From Streptomyces pluripotens (GTDB taxonomy: Bacteria; Actinomycetota; Actinomycetes; Streptomycetales; Streptomycetaceae), in NCBI RefSeq assembly GCF_000802245.2, contig NZ_CP021080.1:248001-312000 (forward strand): a stretch of 64,000 nucleotides of DNA, given 5' to 3'. The position numbers were made by a program, and so were the translations under genes. The notes under the pieces are model-generated. The model was not told where the DNA came from. It was given only the letters and a program-made list of their open reading frames with translations, and made no database searches. This document shows positions 1-9,376 of this stretch, piece after piece (position 1 is the stretch's first letter; every line of letters begins with the position of its first letter).

Positions 1-290
1 GCCTGGGCGACGACGTTGTCGTCACCGCTGACCACGTTGACGACGAGCTGCCGCCTGCCGCTGTCGTAGTACGCCCCGGCGTAGGCGTCACCGAGGGACT
101 TCTGCAGTTGGACAGCGAGGTTTGAGGCGCCGGTGGCCTTCATCGTCTTCGCGGTCCCGGCGGCGCCCGACGCCTGGTGCCCGCCCTGGGAGGCGTTGGC
201 GTCGGGCAGCAGGAGGGCCGCTGCTCCGAGCGCCGCGACCCCGCCCACCGCAATCGCGGCCTTCCGCTTGGGCATTCGCTTGTGACTCAA
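1..290 (-). CDS. Secreted S1-family (streptogrisin-type) serine protease, N-terminal part only
   Basis: About 96 residues are visible before the gene leaves the window, so the catalytic domain is not seen. The start is best placed at a TTG (288-290), seven bases after a perfect GGAGGT; an ATG five codons later is the alternative. The product opens with a basic stretch (SHKRMPKRK), then a hydrophobic core ending LLLPDANAS, a Sec signal peptide. The following region (ASNLAVQLQKSLGDAYAGAY, then a YDSGRRQLVVNVV pattern) resembles the inhibitory prodomain of alpha-lytic/streptogrisin proteases, which is cut off after folding. Family assignment rests on this N-terminal pattern from memory. A subtilisin-inhibitor gene lies about 8 kb away. 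Confidence 0.7.
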   Translation of the reverse strand, partial: MSHKRMPKRKAAIAVGGVAALGAAALLLPDANASQGGHQASGAAGTAKTMKATGASNLAVQLQKSLGDAYAGAYYDSGRRQLVVNVVSGDDNVVAQ

Positions 291-1071
291 CTTCTCGACC
301 TCCTGGGGGACGGGGTCTGCCTGTTCTCAGGCAGTCGGTCCGGGGCGCCTGGATGGCCGTAGGTACGGGCCGGCCGCGCGGTACGTTCATTTCCGCTTCC
401 CGACTTCTCTTCGATGACGGCGAATTGGCCATGTGCTCCGCTCGATGACGGCGCAGGGGCCACGTGCTCCGCGTGCCGCGTCAGCCGGTCGGAAACACGC
501 ACCCGCACAGGGCGACGTCCACGCCCGAGAACGACGGCCCTCTCCGCCGGCCCCACGCGGCAACCGGCCCGCCGACCACCCGCGTCCAGCCGGCTCGACC
601 ACACGTCGGCACCGCTTGAAGCCGCCCTGGAAGACGCCGCGTTCCCGAACCTCGACGGGCAGGCTCCCCCAGGAGGACGCGGCCCCTCACAAGGAGTACG
701 GCACCGGCCCCTTCCGCGCGTGCCAGGGAAGCACGGCACCCGCCACGTGCCCGGATCCCGCGCGGTCTGCTGACCGCCGGCTTGGCCGTGTATTAGATCC
801 GCGCGGGCCAGCCGCCCGATCGTGCGGTACGGCGGCATGGGGTGGCACCAGCGTCAGCATGCGCGCCACCCACTGCTACTCGCAGCCCCTCGTACGGGTG
901 TCGGAAACGGTGACGGCGGCGGACTGCCGCGGAGATCTCGGCCACGCTCCGGACTTCGCAGCCGCCCTCGTCAGGGCCGACCACACTTCGCCGTCGGCGA
1001 CGATCCGCGGCCTCGCGCCCTGCCCGCCGGAGGCGTCACGGCAAGGATCAACGGTGCGTCAGGGCCGGACC
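291..1071. other. Gene-free stretch of about 780 bp
   Basis: Open frames occur on both strands here but none has a family-like product or a good ribosome binding site; a long plus-strand frame runs on as antisense to the BrkB gene. The part next to 290 should contain the protease promoter and leader. The only structure noted is the 31-bp tandem duplication at 411-472. Confidence 0.5.
411..472. repeat. Imperfect 31-bp tandem duplication
   Basis: Two adjacent 31-bp copies (411-441 and 442-472) both begin TCGATGACGGCG and end GTGCTCCGC, differing at only a few central positions. It lies about 120 bp upstream of the protease start, so it could be a duplicated regulatory site or a replication-slippage scar. 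Confidence 0.6.
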
Positions 1072-1908
1072 CTAGTCCGGCTCCTCCTCATCCCCCGACC
1101 GGCGGTTCGTACCGTCAGCCCGGTCGTCGTGCGACGGCATCCAGTGGTGCTCGCAGAACCAGCGCCCGAACAGCGCACCCCCGTAGGTGACGAATCCGAC
1201 GCCGATGAGCCAGGACTCGACCACCAGTACGGTTCCCACGGCACCGTAGCTGAGGGCGTTGGTGACGATGAGTGGGGTGAAGACCAGGTAGGAGAAGGCC
1301 CGCAGCCCGGCCAGGCCGACGACGGTGGCGACCGCTCCCGGAAGCAGGGAACGCCAGTGGACCTGGCCGCCCAGCAGGAAGCGCTGCCCCCACCAGAAGA
1401 ACAACACACCGCTCACCGCGGACAGCGAGATCCGCTGGCCACCGTACAGCTCGGTCTTGGTTGCCACCTCCTGGTAGAGGTATCCCGTCAAGACCACCAG
1501 CCATGTCGCCTGCCGCCAGACCCGGTGCCAGGGACCGGAGGTGAGGCCCCAGATCCGTTCGTAGGCGTTCTGGACGCTGCCGCCGAAGGCCACGCCGAAG
1601 ACCGCGAGCAGGACGCCGCCCCAGACACTGGTGGTGCCGATGACGCTGTGCGGGGGACTGATGACGTCGGTGATCTCATGGGCGGACTTCCCCGACAGCC
1701 CCATGCCGTCGGTGAGCCATGAGGCGAAACCGCCGAGTGCCAGGGGATCGGCCGCGGCGACCACGATCAGCAGCGGTGCCAGCGTCACCAGGGCCAGCGT
1801 GGCGAAGCCCATGGCCCGGTGCATCAGCTCCAGCTCACGACCGTGCTCGATCAGTGCCCTGACTTCGAGCCACTGCCAAACGCGGTGCAGGCCGCGCCGC
1901 CACCGCAT
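1072..1908 (-). CDS. YihY/BrkB-family multi-pass membrane protein
   Basis: A 278-residue integral membrane protein. The start is the ATG at 1906-1908 (an overlapping GTG is immediately upstream), placed behind GGGAGGAGCC; the open frame extends further 5' without a ribosome binding site. Hydrophobic segments are seen around LATLALVTLAPLLIVVAAAD, TSVWGGVLLAVFGVAFGG, ATWLVVLTGYLY, LPGAVATVVGLAG and GAVGTVLVVESWLIGVGFV, in the usual order for the BrkB/YihY family (six helices, often near 280-300 residues). The C-terminus is acidic and cytoplasm-like. Members were once called ribonuclease BN, which is not supported; the true function is unknown. Monocistronic, divergent from the glycosyltransferase at 2105. 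Confidence 0.8.
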   Translation of the reverse strand: MRWRRGLHRVWQWLEVRALIEHGRELELMHRAMGFATLALVTLAPLLIVVAAADPLALGGFASWLTDGMGLSGKSAHEITDVISPPHSVIGTTSVWGGVLLAVFGVAFGGSVQNAYERIWGLTSGPWHRVWRQATWLVVLTGYLYQEVATKTELYGGQRISLSAVSGVLFFWWGQRFLLGGQVHWRSLLPGAVATVVGLAGLRAFSYLVFTPLIVTNALSYGAVGTVLVVESWLIGVGFVTYGGALFGRWFCEHHWMPSHDDRADGTNRRSGDEEEPD

Positions 1909-2104
1909 CACGGCTCCTCCCGTGCTCGCCACCCACACGCCCTTCTCCCCCGATTCATCCATCCCGGCATGGGCCGGGCAACTCGCCGCAGGACCGGATG
2001 GCTGCATCCCACGGGTGCGACGGCACGGCCCGTGACCACCGAATGGGGCGACACGGGCGCCGACTCAGCCGTTTGCGGGCCGCGTGGCCGGAGAATCGGA
2101 ACCC

Positions 2105-3232
2105 GTGCACACTCCTGCCGCAGCGCCCCACGCGCCACAGCCCGAGCCCGGCCGCCGACGGCGGCCGCTGATCCTGAGTGCGAGCATGGGGGCCGGCCAC
2201 GACACGGTCGCCGCGGAGCTCGCGCGCCGCGCCACGGTGCACGGGCACGAACCGCACGTCTTCGACGTCCTGCGGCTGCTGCCGCACGGTCTGGGAACCG
2301 GGCTGCGTCGCTTCTACCAGGCCTCGGTACGGCACTTTCCCTGGATGTACGCGGGCATCTACAGGGCGTTCCTGCGCGGCGGCGCCTGGCCGCGCCCCAG
2401 CGGGGTGCCACTGGCCCGGCTCGCCGGCGGTCGGCTGCTGGAGCTCGTCGACCGGCTGGAGGCCGACGTGGTGCTGTCCGTCTTCCACCTGGCCGCCCAA
2501 CTCACCGGCGATCTGCGGTCCCGTGGCGCGCTACCGGTGCCGAGCGACGTCTTCCTGCTCGACTTCGCCGTGCACCGGCAGTGGCTGCATCCCGGCAACG
2601 ACCGGTACCTGTGCCTCACGGACGAAGCGGCGTCCGAGGTGTGCCGGGCCCTGGGCCGGCCGGTCGTGACGACCGGCCCGGTGGTCGCACCGGAGTTCCT
2701 CAGACCGCCCCCCGGAGCGACACACTGGCAGGAGCGCTTCGCCGCGCGGGCTCCTGGACGCCTGCCGGTCCTGCTGTCGGCGGGCGCCTGGGGGGCGGCG
2801 TCCCACCCGGCCGCCACCGCCCGACTGCTCGTCGGGGCCGGTTATCTTCCGGTGGTGCTGTGCGGTCGCAACGAACGGCTCCTCGCCCAGGTGTCCCGGG
2901 TGGCGTCGGCGATCGCTCTGGACTGGGTCGACGACATGCCCGGCCTGTTGGCCGCCTCCTACGCGCTGCTGGACAACGCCGCCGGCCAGACAGCCGTCCA
3001 GGCCTTGGCCGCCGGGCTGCCCGTGGTGGGGTTCCGTCCGCTGCCCGGTCACGGAACGGACGGGGTACGGCGCATGGACGCGCTCGGGTTGTCGGAGTTC
3101 GCCGCGGACGGGCCCGCGCTGCTGGCGGCCCTCGACCGGCTGTCCCGGGCGAGCTGGGAGCGTGCGAACCGGGTGGCCCGTGGCCATGCGCTCTTCCGGG
3201 ACGACCCGATGGAGTGCGTTCTCCGCCGGTGA
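2105..3232 (+). CDS. GT28-type glycosyltransferase, MGDG-synthase / processive diacylglycerol glucosyltransferase-like
   Basis: Probably transfers a sugar from a nucleotide donor to a membrane lipid. The N-terminal motif SASMGAGHDTVAAEL matches the acceptor-domain GxGH loop of MGDG synthases. Behind it comes a FYQASVRHFPWMYAGIYRAF segment typical of that family, and near the C-terminus is a GT28 donor-binding block (DNAAGQTAVQALAAGLPVVGF, then RPLPGHG). The chosen start is a GTG 11 bases after GGAG; an in-frame GTG at 2084 lacks a site. About 375 residues, a normal length. It converges on a deacetylase / DMT permease / SDR operon that is likely functionally linked. No signal peptide is visible, so it should act at the inner face of the membrane. 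The acceptor lipid cannot be told from sequence. Confidence 0.75.
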   Translation: MHTPAAAPHAPQPEPGRRRRPLILSASMGAGHDTVAAELARRATVHGHEPHVFDVLRLLPHGLGTGLRRFYQASVRHFPWMYAGIYRAFLRGGAWPRPSGVPLARLAGGRLLELVDRLEADVVLSVFHLAAQLTGDLRSRGALPVPSDVFLLDFAVHRQWLHPGNDRYLCLTDEAASEVCRALGRPVVTTGPVVAPEFLRPPPGATHWQERFAARAPGRLPVLLSAGAWGAASHPAATARLLVGAGYLPVVLCGRNERLLAQVSRVASAIALDWVDDMPGLLAASYALLDNAAGQTAVQALAAGLPVVGFRPLPGHGTDGVRRMDALGLSEFAADGPALLAALDRLSRASWERANRVARGHALFRDDPMECVLRR

Positions 3233-3348
3233 ACCGTCCGGCAACCCCGCCGGGTGTCGGGGCGGCCGGTCCGAACACCGGCTTCCGCCACCGCGCAGGT
3301 GCGCCCCGGTGCCCGGCGACGCGCCCGTCGGGCCGGGCACCCGATCGA

Positions 3349-3373
3349 CACCCCGGCACGATCAGCCGGGGTG
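3349..3373. terminator. Hairpin terminator between convergent genes
   Basis: CACCCCGGC at 3349-3357 pairs perfectly with GCCGGGGTG at 3365-3373 across a 7-base loop. It sits between the stops of the glycosyltransferase (3232) and the deacetylase (3409) and may serve both strands. There is no U-tract, as is common in Streptomyces. Confidence 0.6.
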
Positions 3374-3408
3374 GGACCGGACTCCGAGGTGGCAACGCGG
3401 TGCGGGAG

Positions 3409-4206
3409 TCAGCGGCTGGGGGCCGGAGGCGACGCAACCGTTCGGGAGGAAGGCGGGCGTGTGGTGCGGTGGCCCAGCGGCGTGTGGTCGCTGAGCGGGC
3501 CGACCGTCAGTCCCGCCGCCCTGCACTCACCGACGATCGCGGGGAGCGCGCCGAGCGCCGCGTGCCAGCAGCCAGCAGCCGCGTGGCGGTCGGAATCGTG
3601 GAGCAGGACGGTGCCGCCGTCGAGCAGGTCCATGGCGATCCGCGCCCCTACGGACGCCGGGGTGGCATCGGCCCGCCAGTCCTTGCCCCACGCCGACCAC
3701 AGCACCGTGCGCAGCCCGGCACGCCGGGCTGCCAGCCAGCGTCCTGTGGTGAGGATGCCGTACGGAGGGCGGTACCACTGCGGGTACCGGCCGGTGAGGT
3801 CGTACAGGGCCTGCGCGGTCCGGGCGACCTCCTCCCGGTCCCGGGCGGGGGACGGCCGCCAGGGTCGGTCGTGGGTCCAGCCGTGTACCGCGAGTTCGTG
3901 ACCACGCCAGTGCGTCTCCCGGACCAGCGCAGGGTGGCGCACCGCTTCCTCGCCGAGCACGAAGAACGTCGCCCGCACCCCGAGCCGGTCCAGCACGTCG
4001 AGGAAATACGGCGTCGACACCGGGTCCGGCCCGTCGTCGAAGGTCAGCGCAACGTGCCCGGACCGCCCGGCTCCGGACAGACCGGGAAACAGCAGCCGTC
4101 GCACGCCGGGGAGCCAGGTGGCCGCCGGACCGATGTGCACCGCGGCGACGGCGGCCGGCAGTAGGGCTGCCGCGGCCGGCCAGAAGCGGCCGGTCATGAC
4201 GGACAT
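3409..4206 (-). CDS. Polysaccharide deacetylase (NodB homology domain)
   Basis: Hydrolyses N-acetyl (or similar) groups from a surface polysaccharide or glycolipid using a divalent metal. NodB motifs are all present: TFDDGPD at 55-61 (catalytic base and metal Asp), HGWTH at 108-112 (metal His pair), RPPYG at 146-150, and LLHDSD near the end. The N-terminal stretch AAAALLPAAVAAV is a signal or anchor helix, so the enzyme probably works outside the membrane. It begins 3 bp after the stop of the DMT permease gene, so the two are cotranscribed and probably translationally coupled. The last 30 residues are Pro/Arg/Ser-rich and probably disordered. Confidence 0.85.
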   Translation of the reverse strand: MSVMTGRFWPAAAALLPAAVAAVHIGPAATWLPGVRRLLFPGLSGAGRSGHVALTFDDGPDPVSTPYFLDVLDRLGVRATFFVLGEEAVRHPALVRETHWRGHELAVHGWTHDRPWRPSPARDREEVARTAQALYDLTGRYPQWYRPPYGILTTGRWLAARRAGLRTVLWSAWGKDWRADATPASVGARIAMDLLDGGTVLLHDSDRHAAAGCWHAALGALPAIVGECRAAGLTVGPLSDHTPLGHRTTRPPSSRTVASPPAPSR

Positions 4207-4209
4207 GGT

Positions 4210-5178
4210 TCACCCGCCCTCTTCGGTGCGGCGCGATTCCGCGCTGCCCGGTCCGTACTCGCGGGCCGTCTGTGCCCGCTCACCGCTGCCGCCCGGCGGG
4301 AGGTCACCTGCGGGCTCATCCCATTCCGTGCCCATGGACGCCACGTGGGCCAGTCCGACACTGCCCATGCCGATCAGTGCGATGCCGATCAGCTCCGGCA
4401 GCACCCGCAGTCCGAGGTGGATCGACTCGGCGAACAAGACCGAGCCGAGCACGACGCTGGTGAGCGCGTCACCAAGGGTGAGGGCGGGCTGAGAGGCCGT
4501 GAGCGACCCGGCTTCGAGCGCGCTCTGCAGCAGCAGGAAGGCGACGAACCCGACGCAGGCCGTGGCGTACGGTGACCAGTGACTGAACATCACCGTGATC
4601 CCCTGCCCGAGCTGCCCCACGGCCTCTTTGAGCAGTGCCGCGGTGGTGGCGAAGCAGACGGCGGAGGCGAGGCCGAGCAGCGCGGCTCTGGGTGCGCCTT
4701 TCAGCGGATGGGCGACCGCCACGAGCAGTACCACCGCGACGAGCACCCCGCCGCCGGCCATGAGCCAGTCCCGGGGCAGCGCGGTGCTCCGGCCGGCGGC
4801 GGGCGAAGCCGCCAACAGGAAGAGGACCAGCCCGGCGGCGAGGGCGACGAACGCCAGCCAGGTCCTGCGCTCCGGGCGGCGACGGAAGATGAGGCTGCCC
4901 ACCCCCAGAGTGAACAGCAACTCGGCGGTGAGCAGTGGCTGGACGAGGGACAGACTGCCCGTGGCCAGTGCCCCGGCCTGCAGTACGCCGGACACCGCCA
5001 GCAGTCCGACGCCCGCCAGCCAGTACGGTCGGCGCAGCAGGCGGATGAACCGCCGTACGGCGGATCCCGCGCCGCCGCCCTCGTCCGGCTCCTGCACGGC
5101 GGCCCGGCGCTGCAGGACCGAAGCGGTCGCGTTGGACAGGGCCGCGAGCAGGGCGAGCACCACCGTTACGGCAAGCAC
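4210..5178 (-). CDS. DMT-superfamily (EamA-like) membrane permease
   Basis: A 322-residue protein with about nine to ten hydrophobic helices, in two similar halves as expected for drug/metabolite-type permeases (for example TVVLALLAALSNATASVLQ at the N-terminus, LVQPLLTAELLFTLGVGSL, and LLGLASAVCFATTAALLKEA). It starts with GTG 6 bp after the SDR stop and ends 3 bp before the deacetylase start, making it the middle gene of a three-gene operon. The context suggests movement of a lipid-linked sugar or glycolipid precursor, but this is inference. The hydrophilic C-terminal tail of about 45 residues is rich in Gly, Glu and Arg. Confidence 0.75.
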   Translation of the reverse strand: MLAVTVVLALLAALSNATASVLQRRAAVQEPDEGGGAGSAVRRFIRLLRRPYWLAGVGLLAVSGVLQAGALATGSLSLVQPLLTAELLFTLGVGSLIFRRRPERRTWLAFVALAAGLVLFLLAASPAAGRSTALPRDWLMAGGGVLVAVVLLVAVAHPLKGAPRAALLGLASAVCFATTAALLKEAVGQLGQGITVMFSHWSPYATACVGFVAFLLLQSALEAGSLTASQPALTLGDALTSVVLGSVLFAESIHLGLRVLPELIGIALIGMGSVGLAHVASMGTEWDEPAGDLPPGGSGERAQTAREYGPGSAESRRTEEGG

Positions 5179-5184
5179 GGCCGC

Positions 5185-6039
5185 TCACCCGAAACGAGCG
5201 GCGAGCCGCCGGTAGAGTCCGGGCGCGGCGCCGCGCACCCGGGCGGGAACGCGCAGCCAGCCCGGGACGTACACCTCGTCCCTGCCCCGCAGGACGGCGG
5301 TCCGAACCGCGTCCGCCGCCCGCTCGGCGGGCACCGGTCTTGGCCATGTTCTCGTGTACGGGGCCCCGCGCCGGTCGAAGAAGGGCGTGTCGACCACACC
5401 GGGAATCACATGACTGATGCCCACGCCGGTATCACGCAGCTCGTACCGCAAGGCGTCGGCGAAGGCGGCCAGGGCGGCCTTCGCCGCGGAGTAGACGGCT
5501 TCGCCGCGTACCCCCACGCTGCCCGCGAAGGACCCGATGAGCACGATGCGCCCCGATCCCGCTGCGACCATGTGCGGCAGCAGGGCGCGCACCAGGTGCA
5601 CGGTGGCCGTCAGATCGGCGTCGACGATCTCGTCGATCCGGCCGGGGGGCATACCGGTGAAGTCCCCGGCCCAGCCCACACCGGCGCCCGCCACCAGCAG
5701 GTCCAGCCGTCCCAGATGTTTCAGGGTGAGGTCGGTGAGCCGGCGGTCGGCGCCGGGCAGGGTCAGGTCGCCGGGCAGGGCCAGCGCACGGGACTGCGCG
5801 GCGACCTGCTCCAGACGGGTGACGTCACGCCCGTTCAGCACCAGTCGCCAGCATCCGTCGGCGGCCAGCCGTCGGGCCACGGCCGCGCCGATGCCGGAGG
5901 AGGCGCCCGTGACCAGGGCAGTCCCCCCGGCACCGGCCCGGCCCTCGGCGGGCCGTGGACCGGGGGCCGCCTCCGGTACGGGGCCCGTCACCGACCGGGC
6001 GCGGTTCGACGGTCCTGCGGGGGGCGGGGCATGGGACAT
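5185..6039 (-). CDS. Short-chain dehydrogenase/reductase (classical SDR)
   Basis: An NAD(P)-dependent oxidoreductase of 284 residues. The cofactor motif TGASSGIG lies at 44-51, AGAG at 117-120, the catalytic Ser at 170 and YSAAK at 183-187; PGVVDTPFF follows as the usual PG motif. The ATG at 6037-6039 follows GAGG and gives a Pro/Ala-rich N-terminal extension of about 38 residues before the Rossmann fold; the open frame continues far upstream but that part is antisense to the monooxygenase. First gene of the SDR / permease / deacetylase operon and divergent from the FAD monooxygenase at 6370. The substrate is unknown; by context it could be a sugar or acyl moiety of a glycolipid. Confidence 0.85.
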   Translation of the reverse strand: MSHAPPPAGPSNRARSVTGPVPEAAPGPRPAEGRAGAGGTALVTGASSGIGAAVARRLAADGCWRLVLNGRDVTRLEQVAAQSRALALPGDLTLPGADRRLTDLTLKHLGRLDLLVAGAGVGWAGDFTGMPPGRIDEIVDADLTATVHLVRALLPHMVAAGSGRIVLIGSFAGSVGVRGEAVYSAAKAALAAFADALRYELRDTGVGISHVIPGVVDTPFFDRRGAPYTRTWPRPVPAERAADAVRTAVLRGRDEVYVPGWLRVPARVRGAAPGLYRRLAARFG

Positions 6040-6369
6040 GATGACGACCTCACTGCGACGGTATGCGCGGGCTCGCGGACTCAGGGGGCCGAACCCTCGC
6101 GGTGTATCCAGGGCGCCACAGACTGAAACACCGCGCACGGCGAAGCCCCGGCCGCGCCCTCGCGGCCACTCGAACGTGTGGACCCTGAGTCGCCGGGCCG
6201 GGCTCAGGGGGCCACGATGGAGGCGAAACGCGGAAGGGCCCGGGGCGCGACGGGAAGGGCCCGGGGACACCCGTGGCGGTCCGGGGGCCGAGGCCGGTGG
6301 AGCTGGAACCACGGCCGGGGCCGGGTGGGGCTCTGGTCGTTCGACAGGGCGCCTGGTGGGAGAGAGCGC
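6040..6369. promoter_or_regulatory. Divergent intergenic region, SDR operon / FAD monooxygenase
   Basis: About 330 bp must hold two outward promoters. Short direct repeats are visible: CTCAGGGGGCC twice (near 6079 and 6203) and GGAAGGGCCCGGGG twice (near 6231 and 6250). No convincing -10/-35 pair or operator was identified. Confidence 0.35.
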
Positions 6370-7989
6370 ATGACACACACCGAGGTACTGATCGCCGGAG
6401 CGGGCCCGGTCGGTCTGACCGCCGCCCTCGAACTGCGCAGGCGTGGCGTGGACTGCCGGCTGGTCGACCGGTTGCCGCAACGGCTGCCGTACGCCAAGGC
6501 AGTCGGGGTCCAGCCGCGGACCTTCGAACTGTGGGAGCGGATGGGCGTGGACCGGGCGGCCCTGGACGCAGCTGTTCCCCTGCTCGGCCAGCTGATCTAT
6601 GTGAACGGCGAGGAACAGGCGCGGATCGAGTTGACGCTGCCACCGGAGGTGCCGTACCGCTTCGCATGCCTTCCGCAGTACGAGACCGAGCGCATCCTGG
6701 AGGAACGGCTGATCTGTTTCGGCACGCACGTCGAACGCGGCACGGAACTGGTCTCCTTCACGCAGGACGCCGACGGCGTCACCAGCCGGCTGGTGACCTC
6801 GTCCGGAGCCGAGACGGAGATCCGCTCCCGCTTCCTGGTCGGGTGCGACGGCGCGCACAGCATCGTACGCAAAGCGCTGGGGCTCTCCTTCGAGGGCGGC
6901 GCGCTGCCCGAGGAGTACATGCTCGCGGACGTGGAGGTGGACTGGGATCTGCCACCCGGGTACAGCCTGCGGGCGATGCACCGCACCGCCGAGGGTGAGG
7001 TGGACGACCTACTGGTCTGCATCCCCCTGCCGGGCCGATGCCGCTACCGCATGTCGATGCGTGTGCCGCCGGAACTCTCCACAGTGGGAGGGCGGGATGC
7101 GCTGGACTCGGTGGCCCACGGCATCGAGGCGGGGCACGCCCCGCGTCTGGAGCACATCCAGGAGGTCATCGACCGGCTGTCGCCCCGGTCGACGACGGCA
7201 TCCGCCATGCGCTGGTCCTCGGTGTTCCGCATCAGCCACCGTCTGGTGGACCGATACGGAGAGGGTCGGGTGTTCGTTGCGGGCGATGCCGCACACATCC
7301 ATCCGCCCACCGGCGCCCAGGGCATGAACACCGGGATCCAGGACGCCTGCAACCTCGCCTGGAAGCTGGCGCTCGCGGTGGCGGGCGACGCGGAACCGAA
7401 GCTGCTGGAGAGCTACGACGCCGAACGCCGGCCGGTCGGCGAGGAGGTGGTGGTGCGCACCCTGCGGCAGGCGGCGCACGGAGTGCAAGCCGACCCGGAC
7501 GCACCCGAGGCGGTCATGGTGCGTGAGGCACAGTTGCTGATCGCCTACCCGGACAGCCCGATCGTGGAGCCCTCGGCATCCGCACCGGGCCCGGCCGCGG
7601 GCGACCGTGCGCCTGACTGCGGCGGCCTGCTCGACCCGATCGCGGCCTTCCCGCTCCGGCTGTACGACGTGCTCCGCGAACGCGACCACGTCCTGCTGCT
7701 CTACGCGGACTCCGTCGAGGCAACACGGGGCTTGGGGGAACTGGCGGACGAGGCAGGCCGTCTGGCGCATGGCAGGCTGGCCGTCTGCTGCGTGCTCGCG
7801 GACCGGATCGATCCTGGTGCACTGCCGCTGGCAGTGCTGCGGGACGGGCGGGGAGAGTTCCGTGAAAGGTACGTGAGCGACGGAAGCACCGCGTTCCTCG
7901 TGCGCCCGGACGGCCATCTGGGTGCACGGGTGTCGCCGACGGGGCCCGGATGTCTGTCCGCGGCCCTGGCCCGGGTATTCGCGACCTGA
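6370..7989 (+). CDS. FAD-dependent aromatic monooxygenase (PheA/TfdB/MhpA-type)
   Basis: A 539-residue class A flavoprotein hydroxylase. The dinucleotide motif GAGPVG is at 10-15, the CDGAHS (DG) motif at about 158-163 and the second FAD motif [16 protein letters not shown] starts near 305. A C-terminal thioredoxin-like region follows, as in phenol and polyketide hydroxylases such as RdmE or PgaE types. The start ATG follows GGGAGAGAGCGC; the upstream extension of the open frame has biased, non-family sequence. It would hydroxylate an aromatic substrate using NAD(P)H and O2. No other aromatic pathway genes flank it, so the role could be xenobiotic or antibiotic modification. Confidence 0.88.
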   Translation: MTHTEVLIAGAGPVGLTAALELRRRGVDCRLVDRLPQRLPYAKAVGVQPRTFELWERMGVDRAALDAAVPLLGQLIYVNGEEQARIELTLPPEVPYRFACLPQYETERILEERLICFGTHVERGTELVSFTQDADGVTSRLVTSSGAETEIRSRFLVGCDGAHSIVRKALGLSFEGGALPEEYMLADVEVDWDLPPGYSLRAMHRTAEGEVDDLLVCIPLPGRCRYRMSMRVPPELSTVGGRDALDSVAHGIEAGHAPRLEHIQEVIDRLSPRSTTASAMRWSSVFRISHRLVDRYGEGRVFVAGDAAHIHPPTGAQGMNTGIQDACNLAWKLALAVAGDAEPKLLESYDAERRPVGEEVVVRTLRQAAHGVQADPDAPEAVMVREAQLLIAYPDSPIVEPSASAPGPAAGDRAPDCGGLLDPIAAFPLRLYDVLRERDHVLLLYADSVEATRGLGELADEAGRLAHGRLAVCCVLADRIDPGALPLAVLRDGRGEFRERYVSDGSTAFLVRPDGHLGARVSPTGPGCLSAALARVFAT

Positions 7990-8385
7990 CCGGTGGGCCG
8001 GGAGCGGTCCGCGCTCGGGACCGCGGGGCCCGGGGCACACCGGTTACGCGCATAGGCAGCCCGGGGCTCCGTTCAGGGTGTGTTTCCCCCGGTGTCCGGG
8101 GCCCGCGAGGTGCTCGCCGCGCATCTGTCGGCGAGGAGCCGGTGACCGTCGTCGGGATCGCACGAGTCGGCTGTCCGCCCGCCGGAGCACCGTCCGGCGA
8201 GGGGGTCGCTGCTGGTGGGTCACTCCGGTGGAGTCGAGCCGGGGTCGGCGCCGTGGTCTCCGCGGAGCGTTTGCGTGTCTCTTTCCGTCTCGCTCCGTGA
8301 CCTTTCGGTACGGTCGCCGCTGTTCCCGCCGCGACCCGCGTCACCCGCTCAAGGCCTGAACACCGGTTGAAACCAGTTCTTTTTC
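7990..8385. other. Gene-free stretch downstream of the monooxygenase
   Basis: No frame with a family-like product or a good start was found on either strand between the monooxygenase stop and the inhibitor-gene terminator. It is intergenic space between convergent genes. Confidence 0.45.
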
Positions 8386-8429
8386 GCCGCTCCCCGGGAG
8401 GTCCCCCACGGACCTACCCGGGGAGCGGC
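8386..8429 (-). terminator. Strong hairpin downstream of the subtilisin-inhibitor gene
   Basis: The arm at 8386-8404 (GCCGCTCCCCGGGAGGTCC) pairs with 8410-8429 across the 5-base loop CCCAC, with a single bulged A at 8416. It lies about 140 bp past the inhibitor stop codon and is the most stable hairpin in this interval. On the minus strand it is followed by a purine-rich stretch rather than a U-tract. Confidence 0.65.
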
Positions 8430-8566
8430 TGTGTGCCCGGAAATCGGCGGGCGGCCCCACTCCGCCCGTCGACCCCGGCGCGAGATCGCTGGTTCCCCGT
8501 CCCAGGGGCCGCACTCCCCAGTTGCGGACCTGATCCGGCGTATACGAGGACCACGCGATCCCGGTC

Positions 8567-8998
8567 CTAGAATGCGAAGACGCTGCCTGTCGCGTCCCGC
8601 ATGCACATGTTGCCGAAGGTGCGCTCGTACGAGACGCGCTTGCCCTCCCAGACGCCCTGGGCCGTGACGACCACCGGGTCGTACAGCTTGGTGCACCACA
8701 CATCAAGTCGGGGCTGCAGGGCGTCGAAGTCACCGCCGACCCAGCGCAGTTCCGCGCAGGCCTGGAACGAGGCCGGGTGGGTGCCGGAGGCCGTGGGGGC
8801 GCAGCTGAGGGTGACGGCGCGCTCCGGAGTGGCCGTGGCCGCGTCGCTGCCGTGGCCGGTGGTGAGCACCAGCGCCGAAGGGGCGTAGAGCGACGACGGG
8901 GCGGCGACCGGTGCAGCGACGGCGGTCCCGGTCAGGGGGCCGCAGACGGCGGCGGCTGTGAGGCCGAGGGCCGCTGCCCAGCGCGCGGTGTTCCGCAT
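8567..8998 (-). CDS. ssi: Subtilisin inhibitor-like secreted protease inhibitor (SSI family)
   Basis: A 143-residue secreted inhibitor, the usual SSI precursor length. Residues 1-29 are a signal peptide ending AVAAP. Four cysteines give the two SSI disulfides (Cys66-Cys81 and Cys102-Cys132). The family block [18 protein letters not shown] and C-terminal SVFAF are present. The reactive-site loop reads WCTK-LYDP, so P1 is Lys104. Classical SSI has Met, while Lys-type relatives inhibit trypsin- and plasmin-like enzymes; target preference is therefore inferred. The ATG follows GGAAGGA. An open frame extends upstream but lacks family features. Such inhibitors usually act on the producer's own extracellular proteases during development. 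Confidence 0.93.
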   Translation of the reverse strand: MRNTARWAAALGLTAAAVCGPLTGTAVAAPVAAPSSLYAPSALVLTTGHGSDAATATPERAVTLSCAPTASGTHPASFQACAELRWVGGDFDALQPRLDVWCTKLYDPVVVTAQGVWEGKRVSYERTFGNMCMRDATGSVFAF

Positions 8999-9147
8999 TG
9001 TGTGCATCCTTCCGCTCGAACAGTCAGGTGCCTGCTCCAGAGCGGTCGGCATCGGAGCGGCGAGCGCCACTCTGCCGACTCCAACGGCGAAACACACATC
9101 GAACCCATAGGTTTCAGTAACATTTCGTGTTGAATCAGTGGCGTGAA

Positions 9148-9171
9148 GTTACGGAAATCGAACGCCGTAAC
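9148..9171. promoter_or_regulatory. Inverted repeat upstream of the inhibitor gene
   Basis: GTTACGG (9148-9154) and CCGTAAC (9165-9171) form a perfect 7-bp inverted repeat with a 10-bp spacer in the relatively AT-rich region 150-173 bp upstream of the inhibitor start. The placement suits an operator; the binding protein is unknown. Confidence 0.4.
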
Positions 9172-9376
9172 CCTGGAACTGAGCGGTTTCCGCTCCCAGC
9201 GGGCTACCGAATGGCCGAAAATCAGCGCTTTGTTAATCGTCCTGAAACATTCCAGCACCGACCACACCCAACCCCTTCATGACTCCTCGTGTTCATGAAA
9301 CGATCACCAGAGTCAGGTGGCCGCCAGGGGCCCACTGCGGGCCTACTCGTCGGTATCGCCGGTGCTCAGGCAGCCG

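Noticed and set aside
433..1722. 429-residue plus-strand open frame
   Set aside because: Runs antisense through the BrkB gene; composition is that of a high-GC shadow frame with no family pattern.
1819..4164. 781-residue plus-strand open frame
   Set aside because: Covers the glycosyltransferase in another frame and the deacetylase on the other strand; Arg/Pro/Gly-rich shadow.
4579..6126. 515-residue plus-strand open frame
   Set aside because: Antisense to the DMT permease and SDR genes; no recognisable domain.
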